Source of the DNA: Spirogloea muscicola | Taxonomy: Eukaryota > Streptophyta > Zygnematophyceae > Spirogloeales > Spirogloeaceae | Assembly: GCA_009602725.1 (NCBI GenBank) | Contig: WELB01000209.1 | Location: 8,475 to 65,781, forward strand | Direction: 5' to 3' | Length of the DNA: 57,307 nt | Part shown: piece after piece, positions 53,815 through 57,307 of the stretch | How positions within the stretch are numbered: position 1 is the first letter of the stretch | How the letters are laid out: each line of letters starts with the position of its first letter | Made by a program: the position numbers and the translations under genes | The notes under the pieces: generated by a model | The model's database searches: none | The model's input: only the letters and a program-made list of their open reading frames with translations | Told to the model about the DNA's origin: nothing

Positions 53815-54030
53815 AGATAAACTGGTGGCTGGGAGAGGCCAGCCCAAAGGAATGGACAAGGTCTGAAGGAGCCGGAGTGCGAAGGACAAGTGGGTAAGGG
53901 CTCGCCCATTGAGGATGGGCTGGGAAAGCCAGCCCAAAAAAGAACGAACAAAGTACGAGAAGGGGGCCACGGAAGCGCTAAGCAAAACAAGCACACCAAG
54001 AAACAAAGCAGCTACGTGTAAGTCAGTAGC
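53815..54030 (-). mobile_element. Two LINE 3' tails, minus strand
   Basis: At 53880-54030 the minus strand reads CCCCTTCTCGTACTTTGTTCG, TTCTTTTTTGGGCTGGC, CAGCCCATCCTCAATGGGCG, AGCCC. A second tail at 53820-53880 (TCCTTTGGGCTGGCCTC) is cut by it. These lie about 70 bp upstream of the DUF2854 gene start. Confidence 0.7.
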
Positions 54031-54099
54031 CCCTGCTAAGCAGCCTTAGGTCAAGTGCACTTGGCCCTCCATCCCACAGTACACACTCCATTCCCCTCA

Positions 54100-56528
54100 A
54101 TGGCGTGCTTCGCAGCCAGCGCGGCGCCCCCTGCGGCCGCCTGCGCGCCGCTCGCCCGCCCCGCGCTTCCACGCCCCGCCCTCGCGGCCGCGCCCTCCCT
54201 CGCTCGCTCCGCCCCCTGCCTCCCGCGCCTCCGCTGCCACTCTCCTCGGTCGCTCCGCCCTCGGCGCACCGTGCTGCTCGTCACCGCGTCCGCTGGCCTG
54301 GACAACGCCCAAGGGGACTTGTCGCAAGCCGGCAAGGCCACCGTGCCTGACTCCGAGATCAGCATCACCAAGGCCAGCGCCCCGCCAACCATCTCTGCCA
54401 TTGCCCGCAGCACCATTGCCAGCGCCCTGGGCGGCCGTGCCTTGTACTTCAGCACTGGTGGACCAAATGCCATGAAAGCCTCGTCAGAGCATCATCGCAA
54501 CCCCCGTCTCATCAGCACTGTCTCGCCCCTTCCCCTCCATGCAGACTTCGTTCGGGACGATCGGGCTCACTGTGGGCATTGCGCTACTCACGTGAGTCAT
54601 GATGCAGGCAGGGGAACTAGGACTCTGCACTGCTTTCCTGCTTTGGCAAAACTCCTCGCAATGCCCTGCCTGCCTTGTGACAATCGTCATCCTCCTCTAC
54701 TGAGAGAGCACTACTACTTATCACCACGTGGTCTGCACGGTCACTCACTCCCTTGCCTGCTCAACTCGACTTTCCATCACTGTCTATAATTCAGGTATGG
54801 CTTCGGTGCTTACTTCACCGTCCTCCCAGGTGTTGACTTCTCGGCCATCATGCTCACGTACGGCTTCCCGCTCGCGGTGATTGGCTCTGCTCTGAAGGTG
54901 CGCACTTAAGGCGTCAGCACATGAACCCTAAGGTTTCAAAGGGCCTGGTTGCTAGCTGACTTGGTGTCAGTCAGCAGTGCGGAAGAGGTTGCTTGAGGAC
55001 AGAATTAATAAGCTGTCTTTGGTCGTGGAGCGGGTCTTGTTTGTTGTCCTTGACGACCTTGTATGCTCTTGGGCTGCTCATTTGCCCTAGCTGTAATGAG
55101 TCCATCTGCATTCTGGCGCAATACTAGCATCAGTCACGAAGGTCGGGCACAGTTGGAAATTTCTCAGCACTGTCACATCACTCTCTTGTCGCAGTATGCT
55201 GAGCTGAAGCCTGTCAAGTGTACATCATACGCTGATGCTGTAGAGCTGAGGTCTCAAGCAACTCCTATCTTGAACCAGGTAAACAATCACTGTATGCTTG
55301 GTTATTGAAGTCAGCGATGTCAAAGTATCTTGCTGTGTTCTGCCGTAGTAAAGAAGGTCACTTCTTACCTAGAAGCACTATAATTGCTAAAAAGAAGACA
55401 TGCAGGGTTTGAGGTAGGTGAACCCCCGGGTGAAAGGTGTAGACCATGATCTTGCAAGCAGCAGTGAGGTGCTAGCAAACACAGAGAATGGTATAAGTAG
55501 GAAGGACGGAATGAATGATGCTTATCTGCTTGTTGCTACAGGTGCGAAGTGATGTGACTCGATACAGGTATGGAGACGAGCAACACCTAGACGAGGCGCT
55601 CAAGCGCATCTTCCGTTATAACCAGGTGCAGTCAACACTTAGCCAAGCAGTACACAACTCCACCATGTGAATCTGAACTGGATCCTGGCTTTGGGAAAGT
55701 TTCCCTCTCAAAGCCCTGTCGTCACTTAGTCAAGCAGGACAAGCGATCAAAATGAGTGAGCTTGGGCACACATGCTTTCTCTTCTTGGGGGCCAGGCAGG
55801 AGGGATCCAGCGACGCAATGCACCTATCCTTCAGTCTATCAGGGAGGAGGTAAGTGATGCTTCGGAAAGGCAGACCCTGTGAATACATATGTATAGCTTC
55901 TTGATTGCAGATAGGTTTGCCGGTATTCAAACCCCTCCGGGCTCGGCAAGAGAGCAGCCTAGGACATGAGATATGACTCGTGAATTATGACTTGTGAAGC
56001 TGATCAATGCATGAACTCTCGTGGGGCCTACTTGACCTTTCCGTCTGCACTGGATGATGCATGCGCTTGCTCGTGTGCAGGTTCACGAAGGCAAATACTC
56101 ACTGGTTCTTGTCTTTGAGACAAAAGCTCTTAAGCTCTCTGACTTTGTAGACCGGCAGGTACGTATCGCCCTAGACACAAACACTTTTCTTTTGAAAAAA
56201 TGTGTCAATTGTCATCCCAACCCACACATTGCAGTCACAATGCTTATGCCATCCTGCTGGACATGTCACTTGAGATGGCAGTGAAATCTCCAGTGCGGAA
56301 ATTTGTGTCTAAGTACGTGTTGGTGAGCACATTCATGGAAGGGTGCTGGAGAGTTGACGCACTGAACATGCATGTGTGGTGGCAGGCTAAGTTCACTTCA
56401 TTTTTTGGTCCGGGCGTGGACGCGACATGCGGTGAGGCTTCCTGTTGCTCTTATGCACCAGAAATCCAGAGTGCCTCATTTGCGTTGTTGCAGTGCTTGC
56501 AGTGCATGCCGGGGCTGTGGCAAGCTAA
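54100..56528 (+). CDS. DUF2854 family protein, plastid-targeted (9 exons)
   Basis: Exon 1 from ATG 54100 encodes an Ala/Arg/Pro-rich transit peptide (MACFAASAAPPAAACAP ... VTASA). Later exons: 54545-54591, 54795-54897, 55195-55278, 55542-55625, 55796-55849, 56081-56158, 56386-56431 and 56494-56528 (TAA). Two membrane segments, TIGLTVGIALLTYGFGAYF and IMLTYGFPLAVIGSAL, are followed by the family hallmark YAELKPVKCTSY, then RSDVTRYRYGDEQHLDEALK, NAPILQSIREEVHEGKYSLV, LVFETKALKLSDF and KFTSFFGPGVDA. Cyanobacterial members share this order; their function is unknown, and thylakoid location is inferred. The exon 1 donor is unresolved: no nearby GT gives the phase needed for exon 2, so either an unusual donor or a 1-nt error is present. 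Confidence 0.88.
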
Positions 56529-56739
56529 GTTTGCATGGCGGCCTGGCGAGGTGTGCCATGGTGCATCGGCTCTAGAGCTGGGCGGTGGGCTCAGGCGAAT
56601 GTGGGGTGCTGTGTGGGGACGTGGCAGAGGATGCAGGCGGGAACACCTTCGAGGTGCGGCTAGCAGTGGTCTGAGCGGTAGGCGGATGCCGCGGAGCAGC
56701 AAGCCACCGGGAGAGAGGTCATGCTGGCCCCGAGGAAGA

Positions 56740-57255
56740 GAGTTGCTTTTATAGCGCGAGACAGGGCGCGGGCTGCTCAGGAGCCACAGGCCAGACGAGT
56801 GGTCATGGGACAAGGCCCATCGGAAGCTGCAAGCGTGCACGGAAAGGATGCGGCTGCTGATACAAAAAGACCGGCTGTACCAGGTGTTCAGGACGGAGCC
56901 ACAGGCTAGGCAGGCAGGGCGCTCTAAGTACGGCCGTGTCAGCAGTAGGAAGTCAGATGAGCAAGGAGAAAGCTGAGGGTCGGATGAGCTGAGGGGAGGA
57001 AGAGCAACCCCGCTGCGCAAGCCAGAGGCTGCTGCAAAGGGGCGCGACCGAGCGCGCGGTGAAAAGCAAGCGCGCGACACAGGGGGAGGTGGGCGGGGGG
57101 ACGGGGTGCAGACGGGTGGGATCGACGGGATGCCGACGGGCGGAGGGGCTGAGCCCGGGGCGGCAGGGAAAGGGGTGCGCATGCCGAAAGCGGCTGCTGA
57201 GGTGAAAGAATCGGCTGTAAGGCTGCCAGCCAGATGCATACAGGTGTTCATAGAG
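56740..57255 (-). mobile_element. Probable LINE C-terminal fragment, minus strand
   Basis: The minus strand shares ACGGCCGTACTTAGAGCGCC-like text, GCAGCGGGGTTGCTCTTCC, CCCCTCAGCTCATC, CAGCAGCCTCTGG and GAACACCTGTATGCATCTGG with 37100-37320. Its frame reads RSRPFAAASGLRSGVAL and SDFLLLTR, the LINE C-terminal pattern. The DUF2854 3' UTR may run into it (a TGTAA lies at about 57214 on plus). Confidence 0.6.
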
Positions 57256-57286
57256 TGATGGAGTGGAAGGGGAGGGCAAGAGGCAT

Positions 57287-57306
57287 GGGGGGGGGGGGGG
57301 GGGGGG
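57287..57306 (+). repeat. G20 homopolymer at the window end
   Basis: Twenty G followed by C. It is the same length as the run at 20749-20768. Confidence 0.85.
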
Positions 57307-57307
57307 C

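Noticed and set aside
56451-57251. 266-codon minus-strand ORF overlapping the DUF2854 end
   Set aside because: Low-complexity Pro/Ser/Arg-rich translation. The right part has the LINE C-terminal pattern and the left part is antisense to the DUF2854 3' end. Not supported as a host gene.

Overview
The window looks like nuclear DNA of a green alga. The evidence is three intron-rich genes with plant or algal homologues: a plant-type ALDH12 P5C dehydrogenase, a UPF0183/PHAF1 homologue, and a plastid-targeted DUF2854 protein. An inserted piece of mitochondrial DNA still carries sdh4 and nad4L, and an interstitial repeat is of the TTTAGGG telomere type. Introns are mostly about 75-330 nt with GT-AG ends, and at least one is GC-AG. 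I cannot name the genus. The sequence is draft quality: one run of 776 N (46162-46937), single n at 23544 and 50109, and G20 tracts.

Layout. 1-3285 (+): 3' thirteen exons of a P5C dehydrogenase gene, with a probable 1-nt deletion. 3286-9917: mostly featureless DNA with decayed LINE tails and one LTR fragment. 9918-27000: a block of nested Ty3/gypsy LTR elements. Family A is a chromovirus with 375-bp TGT...ACA LTRs. Family B is a minus-strand gypsy with an iMet-type primer-binding site. Family D is a minus-strand gypsy associated with LTR type C. An A element sits in an LTR-C-like repeat (TSD GCGCC), and that LTR sits in a D element. 27214-28924: an LTR-E element with a repeat-rich Gag. 28925-30472: a truncated A element. 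30473-36943: two D elements in opposite orientation meeting near 32255. The plus-strand one is interrupted by about 837 bp of mitochondrial DNA (sdh4, nad4L, trnY) and by 23 bp of telomere repeat.

37000-40112: a PIF/Harbinger-type pair, a Myb/SANT-like ORF (+) and a frameshifted DDE transposase (-), placed tail to tail. 43201-46161 (-): a PHAF1/UPF0183 gene whose 13 exons could be resolved; its 5' end runs into the N gap. 46938-54030: a dense graveyard of 5'-truncated non-LTR retrotransposons (LINEs) with a zinc knuckle, a restriction-like endonuclease core and a conserved 3' stem-loop. Several copies have clear target-site duplications or lie as inverted pairs. 54100-56528 (+): a DUF2854 gene with nine exons. 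56740-57260: a probable minus-strand LINE fragment, then a terminal G20 tract.

The host genes are unrelated in function (mitochondrial proline catabolism, probable autophagy factor, thylakoid-associated protein). No operon logic applies. The most informative part of the window is the mobile-element record: triple nesting, TPRT scars down to 25 bp, a NUMT inside a retroelement, and a telomere-repeat insertion.
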